Origin: Lysobacter sp. S4-A87
GTDB lineage: Bacteria; Pseudomonadota; Gammaproteobacteria; Xanthomonadales; Xanthomonadaceae
Direction of reading: 5' to 3'
NCBI RefSeq assembly: GCF_022637455.1
Contig: NZ_CP093341.1
Location: 372,001 to 436,000 of the forward strand
DNA length: 64,000 bases
Shown here: positions 17,265 to 26,189 of the stretch, in pieces
Layout: each line of letters opens with the position of its first letter
Position numbering within the stretch: the first letter of the stretch is position 1
Made by a program: the position numbers and the translations under genes
Notes under the pieces: generated by a model
Seen by the model: the letters and a program-made list of their open reading frames with translations, nothing else
The model's database searches: none
What the model was told of the DNA's origin: nothing

Positions 17265-17925
17265 CGTCTGGCTCCATGGTCTCGTCGCTGGCGCTGTAGT
17301 CGCTGGCGCTGTCGCTGTCGTTGATGCTGCCGTCGACATCGTCGTCCTGGTTGTGCTGGTCCAGGCGTTGCAGCCAATGCGCGCCGACGATCTCCACGAT
17401 CGCCGGTCGCACGAGGATGCGGAACGGTTGCGGGTCACCCAGCTCACTGTCGGTGGTGCGGCACACCGACCAGCGCTTGAGCGCCCGCAACTGGCTGCGC
17501 AGGGCGCCGGTCTCGGGCAGTTCGCGGCCGGTCAGCGTCTGGTAGGCGTCCTGCAGCTCTGGCAGTTCGACCAGCACATCGCCTTGGTCCTCAACCTGGC
17601 CCTGGCGCATCGCCTCGTCGTAGCGTTGGCGCAGCACCAGGATCAGCAGCGTTTCGTCCAGGCTCACCGCGGTGCCTTCACCGTGGGTGGGCAGGGCGGT
17701 GACGTAACGGAAGTGCGCATTGCGCTCCAGGCGGATACCCAGTGGTTCCAGCGCGGCAGCGAAGTCGGCCAGATAGGTTTCGACCAGGTGGTAGGCGTTG
17801 CGCGACGTGCGGTCGGCGCTGTAGAGCACCTGTTCGGTGACTAGGCGGTAGGCCGCCCGTTCGAAGTCCTGCGCGGTGTACATGCCGCCGGAGAGTTGGC
17901 TCAGCGTGGGCCAGGAGCGTTTCAT
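17251..17925 (-). CDS. jetB: JetB/MksE-like subunit (DUF4194)
   Basis: The 224-residue protein matches the DUF4194/MksE-type winged-helix subunit that bridges the kleisin and SMC ATPase (FERAAYRLVTEQVLYSADRTSRNAYHLVETYL; TLLILVLRQRYDEA). The C terminus is an acidic Asp/Ser-rich tail. The ATG at 17925 overlaps the jetA TGA (ATGA), and the gene end overlaps jetC, so the three subunits are translationally coupled. Confidence 0.88.
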   Translation of the reverse strand: MKRSWPTLSQLSGGMYTAQDFERAAYRLVTEQVLYSADRTSRNAYHLVETYLADFAAALEPLGIRLERNAHFRYVTALPTHGEGTAVSLDETLLILVLRQRYDEAMRQGQVEDQGDVLVELPELQDAYQTLTGRELPETGALRSQLRALKRWSVCRTTDSELGDPQPFRILVRPAIVEIVGAHWLQRLDQHNQDDDVDGSINDSDSASDYSASDETMEPDDVSA

Positions 17926-19361
17926 GCGGCGTTCCTCGTGCGATGCAGGACGAAGCGGGGCGATTCCAGGAAGTCGTTGGCGGTGTGCTCGCCATCGCAC
18001 AGCTGGATGCGGAAGCCGCGCAGCATCCGGTGGATCGGATCGTCGCGACGCAGGCCGCCCTCGCGGCGGCTGCGCAATGCGAGCGTGATCAGGGTCTGGT
18101 AGGCACGGAAATCCTCGATGCTTTCGATTTCCATGGCATCCGAGTCGACGCGGTCGGTCGCGCCGAGATGGCGATCGACGTAGCGCAGCAGATCCTCGGG
18201 CTTGACCAGGCGCGCACGCGTCATCTGCCGCAGCAGGTTCAGTCGCGCCAGCTGTTCGGGAGTGGGCTCGCGGCTGGTGTTGGCGGTGCGCGGAATGGGT
18301 TTTTGCCGCTGCTGCGGCGCGCGCAGGCGCTGCTCGTCCATCAGCGGCCCGGGCGCGACAGGCAGGCGCAGTGCGTCCTGCGGTGCCGTCAGTACGCCCC
18401 GGCAGGCGCGGCGCAGCAGCACGTCGAGCTTGTCCGGCGCGCGCAGGCGGTAGTCCAGGAAGGCCAGGGCGCGTCGGTTGGCCTGGCGGATGTCATCGTC
18501 CAGGCGCGCCAGGTACTCGTCGATGCGATCGATCTCGTACAGCCGGCGCAGGCTGCGCTGCAGGCGCTGCTCCGCGCGGTCGCGGTCGCCGCCGGTGGCG
18601 CGGTCCTGGTACCAGGCAACCAGCTGGCCGCGGACCTCGCCCTGCTCGATGTCGCGCACCATGCTCAGGATCGAAGTGCGGCGGGCGAGGGGATGGTCGG
18701 CGTTGTGAAGTTGTGCGTAGTCGCCGACGAACAGTTCGCCGACGTAGCGTTCGAACAGCTGGCGGGCGAACTGCGCGGTGCTCTCGGCCTTGATCAGTTC
18801 CGGCATCAGGTCACGCACCTGCACGCTGATCGCCGAGACGTACGACAGCAGCTGTCGCGACTGTTCTGCGGCCTCGTCCAGGCTGTCGCCACCGGCGTTG
18901 CCGGCCACGACCTGCTGCAGCTGCAGCTCGATCGAGCGGACCTTGGCACCGAAGAAGGCCGGCCCGCGCTCGGCGAAATCCATCAGCGCCGAGAGCAGCT
19001 GCGCCACGGCGTGGGTCATCGACACCATCTCGCGGGCGCCAACGCGCTCCTGGCGCAACCAGCCGGCTGCGCGGAATCGCTCATGGATCGCATTCGCGCG
19101 CATGGCCAACGGAGCGTCAGGCGCTTGCCCGTCGTCTTCCCACGGGTCGTCGGTCAGCAGGTAGCGCTCGATGGCCGAGGTGATCTCGCGGCGCGGGAAG
19201 CCGACGCTCGGCGGCATCGGCGCGTCCGGACCGAAGAACTCGGCGAACAGCTGGCACAGCAGCTGCCAGTAGTGGAGCCGGTTGGAGGAGGCGAGGGGTC
19301 CGAAGAGACCGTCGGGAACAACAGCGAACAGCGGCGGTGCCGGCGAACTGTACTCAGTCAA
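17922..19361 (-). CDS. jetA: JetA/MksF-like kleisin subunit
   Basis: The 479-residue protein resembles JetA/MksF: an N-terminal winged-helix region (PDGLFGPLASSNRLHYWQLL, IERYLL), a helical middle and C-terminal kleisin segments. The only usable start is a TTG at 19361 with GGAG at 19368-19371. A start this weak suggests low expression of the complex. It is the first gene of jetABC, divergent from marC across 315 bp. Confidence 0.85.
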   Translation of the reverse strand: MTEYSSPAPPLFAVVPDGLFGPLASSNRLHYWQLLCQLFAEFFGPDAPMPPSVGFPRREITSAIERYLLTDDPWEDDGQAPDAPLAMRANAIHERFRAAGWLRQERVGAREMVSMTHAVAQLLSALMDFAERGPAFFGAKVRSIELQLQQVVAGNAGGDSLDEAAEQSRQLLSYVSAISVQVRDLMPELIKAESTAQFARQLFERYVGELFVGDYAQLHNADHPLARRTSILSMVRDIEQGEVRGQLVAWYQDRATGGDRDRAEQRLQRSLRRLYEIDRIDEYLARLDDDIRQANRRALAFLDYRLRAPDKLDVLLRRACRGVLTAPQDALRLPVAPGPLMDEQRLRAPQQRQKPIPRTANTSREPTPEQLARLNLLRQMTRARLVKPEDLLRYVDRHLGATDRVDSDAMEIESIEDFRAYQTLITLALRSRREGGLRRDDPIHRMLRGFRIQLCDGEHTANDFLESPRFVLHRTRNAA

Positions 19362-19676
19362 AAAACGCTCCGATGCCGGTCCTGGTTGCTGTTGCTGGGT
19401 CCTGTCGCGGGCGGTCCGAGGTGATGGCCGGTGGATCGGGCGCCGCGTGGAAAGAAATGTATCCCGGGACCGGTTGGGTGGGAATCGGCAGCCGCGCCAG
19501 CTTCGGGCAAAGCCTGAGGATAACCGTGTAAGTCTTTGATAGGTGGTGACTACGCGCCGCCATCGGAACGTTCCACGGCCTGCGCGCGGGCCGCATCCCT
19601 CACGTCACCGTTATCGATGCGCGACAAGACTCCAGATCGGTTCGCCCAAGTGCGGGAGCGAGGTTCGCTGACACCG
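19362..19676. other. Divergent intergenic region jetA/marC
   Basis: These 315 bp separate the jetA TTG from the marC ATG and must hold both promoters. I see no clear operator, repeat or small gene with a good ribosome site; a 6-bp A run precedes the jetA start. Confidence 0.5.
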
Positions 19677-20333
19677 ATGGCCGATGCCTCCCTGTTCTTC
19701 AGTCTGTTCTCGACCTTGCTGGCCATCATCAATCCGCTGGAGGCCATACCGGTCTTCCTCAGCCTGATGGATGGCAAGGGCGATGAAGAGCGGCGGAAGA
19801 CGGCGCGCAAGGCATGCTTCAACGTGCTGATGCTGTGCCTGTTCTTCCTGGTGTTCGGCAATGTCCTGCTGCGGTTGTTCGGCGTCCCACTGAGCATGGT
19901 GCGGGTGGTCGGCGGCGTGATCCTGATGCGGATCGGGTTCGATCTGTTCTCGCCGAGCCAGAACAGCATGGTGTCCGGCGGTGCGGGCAAGAACGGCGAC
20001 GTGTCCTTCATTCCGCTCGCGATGCCGATCATGTTCGGCCCGGGCGTGATCGCCACCGTCATCGGCTTGACCTCGGTGATCCGCAAGTCCGACCACCTGG
20101 TCGTTTCCTTCGGCGTTGTCACCGCGGCCATCGTGGCGGCGGTGCTGTGCACGTACGTGTCGTTGATCTACGCCAGGAAGATCCTCAGCAGGATCGGCCC
20201 GCAGGGCGTGGATGCGGCCACCAGGATCGTCGGGTTCTTCGTGGCGGCGATGGGGGGGGGCCTGATATTCCACGGCACGGTGGAGTTCCTGCAGTCGTAT
20301 GGCGTGCTGCTGGGCGGGCCGGCGGCGAGCTGA
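19677..20333 (+). CDS. MarC family integral membrane protein
   Basis: The 218-residue inner-membrane protein has about six hydrophobic helices and MarC/UPF0056 family blocks (LLAIINPLEAIPVFLSL at the N terminus, IPLAMPIMFGPGVIATVI in the middle, ATRIVGFFVAAMGGGLI at the C terminus). The biochemical function of MarC proteins is unknown; they are not multidrug transporters as once thought. The ATG at 19677 begins directly before the first helix. Confidence 0.88.
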   Translation: MADASLFFSLFSTLLAIINPLEAIPVFLSLMDGKGDEERRKTARKACFNVLMLCLFFLVFGNVLLRLFGVPLSMVRVVGGVILMRIGFDLFSPSQNSMVSGGAGKNGDVSFIPLAMPIMFGPGVIATVIGLTSVIRKSDHLVVSFGVVTAAIVAAVLCTYVSLIYARKILSRIGPQGVDAATRIVGFFVAAMGGGLIFHGTVEFLQSYGVLLGGPAAS

Positions 20334-20434
20334 CAAGCGCGGCTACGCGACGCAGGCGGCGTTGCCGGATCATGTTGAGTGCGTCGGCGATGCAGTCGGC
20401 GTGGCCTGTTTGGCGGGCTCTGCACGTACGCGGC

Positions 20435-20448
20435 TGATAGCGCTCCCA
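20435..20448. promoter_or_regulatory. Degenerate xyl-box/LacI-type operator
   Basis: TGATAGCGCTCCCA keeps the left half and centre of the perfect operator 168 bp downstream. Two spaced sites are the usual pattern for looping by LacI-family tetramers. Confidence 0.5.
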
Positions 20449-20602
20449 GAAATTAACGAGCGCCGGGGGAAGTTACGAATGCAACTATCGCTACCACGTC
20501 CTACGGGCGTGCGTTATGGCGCTGCGTGGCGAATTACCAGCCAGATTTTGCTGCACTGCACGGTGACATGTATGGAAACTTAATGTTTAGTCTGCGGCCA
20601 GA

Positions 20603-20616
20603 TGATAGCGCTATCA
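20603..20616. promoter_or_regulatory. Perfect 14-bp LacI-type operator (xyl-box-like)
   Basis: TGATAGCGCTATCA is fully palindromic with the central CG of LacI-family sites. It differs at two positions from the Xanthomonas xyl-box TGGTAGCGCTAACA. It lies 320 bp before the TonB-receptor ATG, suggesting carbohydrate-responsive repression of the locus. Confidence 0.7.
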
Positions 20617-20935
20617 CTTCTGCCCGCCACTGGCGGGTCCCGGAGGCCCACCGCACCACCACCGACCCACGCGAACTTGAATCGAACACGAAAGCCACGC
20701 CAAAGCACTGCTGCACGGGCGGTCCGTTGAACGCTCGTAATTGAGATCAAGCAGGCAGCCGCCTGCAGCCGCCCTCCAAGGGGCGATACATCAATCGATC
20801 GAAGTTGAGGGGGTAAGGCCTTATGAGTCGGTATCGGTGCCACGTTCTGTGGGCGTCCTTGGCGCAGGCGACAGCCGGGCGTCGTGCCGTGGGTACGGCA
20901 ATGGACGGTTCTCCTTCTGCCGGGAGGAACTTGCA

Positions 20936-23900
20936 ATGAGCCAGCTGTCCAAGCGCTTCAGGAAGCAGATCAAGTCCACGGCCATGTTCACCTTCGTCGG
21001 TGGCGTGCTGGTCATCAATCCCGCGTACGCGCAGGATGCCGCCGCAGCGACGACGCAGGCGACGACAGCCCAGACCACCACTGCACAGACAACGGCCGTG
21101 CCGACAACGGCGGCGCAGGCCACCACCGCCCAGACCACTGCCGCACAGGCCACGACCGCGCAAACGTCATCCGACCAGGCGACGACGCTGGACACCGTCA
21201 CGGTGACCGGCATGCGCAACAGCCTCAATCAGTCGATGGAGATCAGGCGCAATTCGGCCGGCGTGGTGGATGCGATCAGCGCCGAGGACCTCGGCAAGTT
21301 CCCTGACACCAATCTTGCCGAATCGTTGCAGCGCATCACCGGCATCTCGATCGAGCGTCGCGACGGCGAAGGCGCCCAGATCACCGCGCGCGGCTTCGGC
21401 CCGCAATTCAACATGGTCACCCTCAACGGCCGCACCATTCCGGGCGCGGACGCATTCGGTGCGCCTGGCCAGGTGCCGATCGGCGGTGTGGACGGCGGCA
21501 CGCGCGCGTTCAACTTCGCGCAGCTGGCGTCGGAAGCGATCAGCACGCTGCAGGTCTTCAAGACCGGCCAGGCCAGCGTGCCCAGCGGCGGCATCGGCGC
21601 GACCATCGACATCGAGACCGATCGTCCGTTCAACCACCAGGGCATCGTCGCGACTGCCGGCGCCAAGGCGGTCTACGACGAATCGCAGCCTTTCGACACC
21701 GACCTGACGCCGGAAGTGTCCGGCATCTTCAGCTACACAAACGACGACAAGACCTGGGGCGTCGGGATCTCGGGCAGCTACCAGAAGCGCCACGGCGGTT
21801 CGGTGCAGGCAACCGAGAACGCCTGGAACATGCAGCGCTGGACCGGTACCGACCCGGCCCTGCGTTCGGACGCCACGGTGACCAATGCGCCGGCGATCGG
21901 CCAGCTGTACGGCATGCCGAACGATCTGCGCTATGCGTTCGCGGACTTCGAGCGTGAGCGCATCAACGGTCAGGCGGTACTGCAGTTCGCGCCCATCGAT
22001 TCGTTGACGTTTACCCTGGACTACACGTACTCGACCAACGAGATCATCGAAGACCGCGGCGAGCAGACCATCTGGCTGCAGCGCGCCAACAGCTTCACCG
22101 ACCTCACGTTCGACACCGGCCAGGCGGTGGCCACGCCCATCTACATCCGCGACATCGTCGGCACCAAGGACTTCGGCTACGAGCAGCAGCACCAGGAGCA
22201 GGAGTACAAGCTCGATTCGCTGGGCTTCAACGCCGCCTGGGACGTCACCGATCGCTTCCGCCTGACGTTCGACGCCCACAACACCACCTCCGAGAGCGTG
22301 CCCAACGATCCGGTCACCGGCGGTGGCTCGACGTTCTTCAGCATCGCCGGCACCAACAACTGCACCGTCGGTCCTTACTGCGGTGGCAACTGGGCGCAGG
22401 AACTGAGCTTCAACAGCGGCCTGCCGATCGGCGCGCGCACGTGGTACCCGAGCTCGGCGGACGCCGTCGCGGGCACCAATGGAACGCTGAACCCGGACTT
22501 CCCGACCGGACAGATCGGCTCGCAGGTGCTGCGCATCAACTACCAGCGCCAGGAAACCGAGATCAAGCAGGGCCGCATCGACGGCGAGTACGTGTTCGAC
22601 GACGGCCGCTTCCAGTTCGGTCTCGACTCGTCGGAAACGACGATGACGCGCAAGCAGGCCACCGAGGCCTACTCGACCCTGGGCGACTGGGGCGTGGCCA
22701 ACACCGGCAACGAGCCGGGCCTGGCAGAGCTGATCCGTCCGATCGACATCGTCGGCATGTTCGACGACTTCAGCGCTCCCGGTGCAGCCCACGGTGCGTG
22801 GCAGGGCAGTGCCACGGCCGGTGCCTTGTGGGCAGGCGACTTCTACGGCGCGGCTACCCGCTTCAACCCGCAGCTGGCCGCCGACAACCGCGTCAAGGAA
22901 GACACCGACGCCGTGTACGGCCAGGTCGACCTGGAAGGCACGCTGGGTGGCTTCCCGACCCACACCCGCATCGGCGTGCGCTACGAGAAGACGTACCTGA
23001 CCTCGACCTCGCAGGTTGCCTTGCCCAGCGCCATCCAGTGGCAGGCAAACAACGACTTCCGCATCCTGCGCTCGGACGACCAGGTGCCCTTCAGCGAGAC
23101 GCACAGCTACGATTTCGTCCTGCCGAACCTGGACTTCGCACTTGATCTCACCGATGAGATCAAGGCACGCGCATCGTTCAGCAAGACCATCGCACGCGCG
23201 CCTTACGGCAACCTCTACTCGGGCCCGACGCCGAACCAGCCGACCGGTTCGATCCTGATCAACCCGTCCACCCGCGCCAACGGCGAGGCGCAGAACCCCG
23301 CGCTGGATCCGCTGGAATCGGACAACCTCGACCTTGCGGTGGAGTGGTACTTCGCCGACGCCAGCTTCGTCTCGGTGACGTTCTGGAACAAGGACGTGAA
23401 GAACTTCATCGGCACCTCGGTGGTGCGTGAGCCGCTGTACGGGCTGACCGATCCGACCTCCGGACCCGATGCACAGGCCGCGCTGGACTTCCTGCTCAGC
23501 CCGACGTGCAGTGCCCAGGTGACCACCGCCGGCAACGACGTCGACCAGGCCTGCTCGGCCAACGACACCGCACTGTTCGCCGCACTGGCAATGCTGCGCA
23601 ATCCTGAAACCGGTGGTCTGGCGGCCTACGACGGCAGCTCGGCGCAATCGCTGGCGATGGAGAACAACTACGACCTGGTGGGCGAGGCCGACGATCCGCT
23701 GTATGAGTTCGACGTCAACCGTCCGGTCAACCAGAACGACGCCAACCTGCACGGTTGGGAAATGGGTGGCCAGTACTTCTTCGGCGAGACCGGCTTCGGC
23801 GTGTACGCGAACTACACCCTGGTCGACGGCGACGTCGCCTTCGACAACACGGTGATCGAACGCGACCAGTTCGCCCTGCTGGGCCTGAGCGACACGGCCA

Positions 23901-24199
23901 ACGTGATGCTCATGTACGAGAAGTACGGCTGGTCGGTCCGCCTGGCCTGGAACTGGCGTGACGAGTACCTGATCGCGGCGAACCAGAACGGTTCCAACCG
24001 CAACCCGTACTACGTCGAGGAATACGATCAGTGGGACATGAACATCGGCTACGAGTTCACCGACCACTGGTCCGCCAGCTTCGAGGCGATCAACCTGACC
24101 GGTGAGGACGTGCGCTGGCACGGCCGCTCCGACAAGCAGATCATCAAGCTCGTGGACCAGAGCGCCCGCTACATGCTGGGGGTGCGCTACAAGTTCTGA
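20936..24199 (+). CDS. TonB-dependent receptor, carbohydrate-locus type
   Basis: The 1087-residue outer-membrane receptor has a signal peptide (1-32, ending AYA-QD) and an unusual Ala/Thr/Gln linker (about 36-84). A TonB box follows (LDTVTVT, 85-91), then a plug domain (GMRNSLNQS, SAEDLGKFPDTNLAESLQRI) and a 22-strand barrel ending YMLGVRYKF. This long type is common in Xanthomonas and Caulobacter next to sapC and halogenase genes and is often linked to glycan uptake. The ATG at 20936 has GGAGG at 20923. Confidence 0.93.
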   Translation: MSQLSKRFRKQIKSTAMFTFVGGVLVINPAYAQDAAAATTQATTAQTTTAQTTAVPTTAAQATTAQTTAAQATTAQTSSDQATTLDTVTVTGMRNSLNQSMEIRRNSAGVVDAISAEDLGKFPDTNLAESLQRITGISIERRDGEGAQITARGFGPQFNMVTLNGRTIPGADAFGAPGQVPIGGVDGGTRAFNFAQLASEAISTLQVFKTGQASVPSGGIGATIDIETDRPFNHQGIVATAGAKAVYDESQPFDTDLTPEVSGIFSYTNDDKTWGVGISGSYQKRHGGSVQATENAWNMQRWTGTDPALRSDATVTNAPAIGQLYGMPNDLRYAFADFERERINGQAVLQFAPIDSLTFTLDYTYSTNEIIEDRGEQTIWLQRANSFTDLTFDTGQAVATPIYIRDIVGTKDFGYEQQHQEQEYKLDSLGFNAAWDVTDRFRLTFDAHNTTSESVPNDPVTGGGSTFFSIAGTNNCTVGPYCGGNWAQELSFNSGLPIGARTWYPSSADAVAGTNGTLNPDFPTGQIGSQVLRINYQRQETEIKQGRIDGEYVFDDGRFQFGLDSSETTMTRKQATEAYSTLGDWGVANTGNEPGLAELIRPIDIVGMFDDFSAPGAAHGAWQGSATAGALWAGDFYGAATRFNPQLAADNRVKEDTDAVYGQVDLEGTLGGFPTHTRIGVRYEKTYLTSTSQVALPSAIQWQANNDFRILRSDDQVPFSETHSYDFVLPNLDFALDLTDEIKARASFSKTIARAPYGNLYSGPTPNQPTGSILINPSTRANGEAQNPALDPLESDNLDLAVEWYFADASFVSVTFWNKDVKNFIGTSVVREPLYGLTDPTSGPDAQAALDFLLSPTCSAQVTTAGNDVDQACSANDTALFAALAMLRNPETGGLAAYDGSSAQSLAMENNYDLVGEADDPLYEFDVNRPVNQNDANLHGWEMGGQYFFGETGFGVYANYTLVDGDVAFDNTVIERDQFALLGLSDTANVMLMYEKYGWSVRLAWNWRDEYLIAANQNGSNRNPYYVEEYDQWDMNIGYEFTDHWSASFEAINLTGEDVRWHGRSDKQIIKLVDQSARYMLGVRYKF

Positions 24200-24223
24200 G
24201 GACCCTCCCAGGGCTTTGAACCA

Positions 24224-24268
24224 GGGCAGGGCCGCTGCGAGAGCAGCTGTCCTGCCCGTTTTTTTTTT
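24224..24268 (+). terminator. Rho-independent terminator after the TonB receptor
   Basis: GGGCAGG (24224-24230) pairs with CCTGCCC (24251-24257), the stem extending with minor mismatches around a GAGA loop, followed by ten T residues (24259-24268). It separates the receptor from sapC, so the downstream genes need their own promoter or readthrough. Confidence 0.85.
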
Positions 24269-24374
24269 ACCACCGGGGCGCCCCCGGGACGCTGTGGGCA
24301 GGACCGGAACCGGGGCCTTTCCTTATTCGCCCGGCAAGCGCATAACATCATCCGAACCCGTCCTCGTACCGGCC

Positions 24375-25118
24375 ATGTCCCAATACGAACTGCTCAACAA
24401 CATCAAGCACAAGGACCTGCGGGTCGTCACCCGTTTCGGCCGCGAGTTCGGCGACGACATCGGCATGGTGGTGGCCTTCCCGACGGAATTCGCCGAGTTG
24501 CAGCGCGAGTACCCGATCTTCTTCCGCAAGGACGGCGAAAGTGGGCAGTGGCAGGCGGTGGCGCTGCTGGGTTTCGAGCGCAACGAGAACCTGTTCCTGC
24601 ACGACGGCCGCTGGAACGCCAGCTACCTGCCCGGAGCGGTCGCCAAGGGGCCGTTCCTGATCGGCTTCCAGGAACAGCGCATCGAGGGCGAACTGCGCCG
24701 CGAACCGGTGGTCCACGTCGACCTCGACAACCCCCGGGTCAGTTTCGCCGAGGGTGAACCGGTGTTCCTCTCGCACGGTGGCAACAGCCCATACCTGGAG
24801 CACATTTCCGCGGTCCTGCGCGGTATCCGCGACGGCGTGGAAGCGGGCGCGGCGATGTTTGCCGCCTTCGACGCACTGGGCCTGATCCAGCCGATGAAGC
24901 TGGACCTGCAACTGGACGAGCAGCATCGCGTCAGCCTGGCCGGGCTGCATGGGATCGACCGCGAACGCCTGGCCGCGCTCGACGCGCAATCGCTGCACGG
25001 GCTGCATAGCGCAGGCTACCTGGAGGGCGCATACCTGGTGCTGTCATCGCTGCACAACCTGCGCCGGCTGATGGCCGAGAAGCAGCGCCGCCTGCGACTG
25101 GCGGCGGAGATCGGGTGA
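24375..25118 (+). CDS. SapC family protein
   Basis: The 247-residue protein matches the SapC family of TonB-receptor loci (MSQYELLNNIKHKDLRV; HDGRWNASYLPGAVAKGPF). It is not the peptide-transport SapC permease. It has no signal peptide; the function is unknown, but the link to TonB receptor, cupin and halogenase genes is conserved in Xanthomonadales and Caulobacterales. The stop overlaps the next start (GTGATG). Confidence 0.85.
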   Translation: MSQYELLNNIKHKDLRVVTRFGREFGDDIGMVVAFPTEFAELQREYPIFFRKDGESGQWQAVALLGFERNENLFLHDGRWNASYLPGAVAKGPFLIGFQEQRIEGELRREPVVHVDLDNPRVSFAEGEPVFLSHGGNSPYLEHISAVLRGIRDGVEAGAAMFAAFDALGLIQPMKLDLQLDEQHRVSLAGLHGIDRERLAALDAQSLHGLHSAGYLEGAYLVLSSLHNLRRLMAEKQRRLRLAAEIG

Positions 25119-26149
25119 TGGGCGAAGCAGTCGACGTGGCTGCGCGGATCCGCGTGATCGACTGCGCGGGGCCCGGTTCGCTGCCGATCGACGAACTGCT
25201 CGCATCCGGGCAACCGGCGGTACTGCGCGGACTGGCGGGAGAGTGGGGACTGGTGCAGGCGGCGTCGCGCTCGATGCACGATGCAATGGATTACCTGCGC
25301 GGTTACTACAACGGCCAGCCGGTGACCTATTCCTGGGGCGGTCCCGAAGTGGCCGGCAGGCCGTTCTACAACGCCGGTTTCACCGACTTGAACTGCGAAG
25401 TGCGGCGCAGCGATCTGGGACAGGTGCTCGACGAGATTGCCGCGCACGCGGACGATCCGCGCCCTCCGACCTATTACGTCGCGTCATTGCTGATCGATTC
25501 GCGCCTGCCCGGCATGCGCGACGACAACGACCTGGGCCTGGCCGCGCATGGCATCCAGGCTGCGCCGAGCATCTGGATCGGCAACCGCGTCACGGCCTCG
25601 TGCCACTACGACGCCCTCAACAACATCGCCTGCTGCGCGGTCGGTCGCCGACGCTTCACGCTGTTCCCGCCCGGGCAGATCTCCAACCTGTATCCGGGGC
25701 CGCTGGAACCGACGCCAGGTGGCCAGGCGGTCAGCGTGGTCGACTTTGCCGCCCCGGATTTCGAGCGCTATCCGCGCTTCCGTGACGCGCTCGCCGCTGG
25801 ACAGAGCGCGGTCCTCGAACCAGGCGATGCGATCTTCATCCCGAGCCTGTGGTGGCACCACGTGCAGGGTCTGGAGCCGTTCAACGTGCTCGTCAACTAC
25901 TGGTGGAGCAGTGCGGCGGCCTACGTGCCCACGCCGATGCACGCGCTGTACCACGCCCTGTGGACGCTGCGCGACCGACCCGAGCGCGAGAAGCAGGCGT
26001 GGCGCGACATCTTCGACTATTACGTCTTCGGTCCGGCCGATCGTGCCGGCGAGCATCTGCCTGAAGCGGCCCGCCAGGTGCTCGGACCGGTTGATGAAAA
26101 CCTCGCGCGGCAGCTGCGCGCGATGCTGATCGGCAAGCTCAATCGTTGA
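25118..26149 (+). CDS. Cupin-like (JmjC-type) domain protein
   Basis: The 343-residue protein contains a JmjC-like double-stranded beta helix. Putative iron ligands are the HYD of SCHYDALNN and a distal His in LWWHHVQG, and GRRRFTLFPPGQ supplies the 2-oxoglutarate-side Arg/Lys region. Family members are Fe(II)/2-oxoglutarate-type oxygenases, mostly uncharacterised. It is coupled to sapC by a TGATG overlap (GTG 25115 is an alternative) and followed by the halogenase gene, so the two may modify the same substrate. Confidence 0.83.
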   Translation: MGEAVDVAARIRVIDCAGPGSLPIDELLASGQPAVLRGLAGEWGLVQAASRSMHDAMDYLRGYYNGQPVTYSWGGPEVAGRPFYNAGFTDLNCEVRRSDLGQVLDEIAAHADDPRPPTYYVASLLIDSRLPGMRDDNDLGLAAHGIQAAPSIWIGNRVTASCHYDALNNIACCAVGRRRFTLFPPGQISNLYPGPLEPTPGGQAVSVVDFAAPDFERYPRFRDALAAGQSAVLEPGDAIFIPSLWWHHVQGLEPFNVLVNYWWSSAAAYVPTPMHALYHALWTLRDRPEREKQAWRDIFDYYVFGPADRAGEHLPEAARQVLGPVDENLARQLRAMLIGKLNR

Positions 26150-26189
26150 GCCGGCAACGCCGGCGTCCATTGCAGAGCAGGGGATAGAA

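Larger units (their letters stand above)
20334..20935. other. 602-bp regulatory region upstream of the TonB receptor
   Basis: There is no credible gene here. The stretch holds two LacI-type operator-like palindromes listed separately (20435-20448, 20603-20616), is noticeably more AT-rich around 20445-20620 than its surroundings, and ends in the GGAGG ribosome site at 20923. Confidence 0.6.

Noticed and set aside
17943-19424. Plus-strand frame of 493 codons over jetA
   Set aside because: Complementary-frame artefact of a GC-rich gene; jetA has family features, this frame has none.
21167-24121. 984-codon frame antisense to the TonB receptor
   Set aside because: No signal, no domain, Val/Arg/Gly-rich composition; the receptor on the plus strand is unequivocal.
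24224-24268. The T tract as a phase-variable homopolymer
   Set aside because: It directly follows a GC-rich stem outside any coding region, so a terminator explains it.
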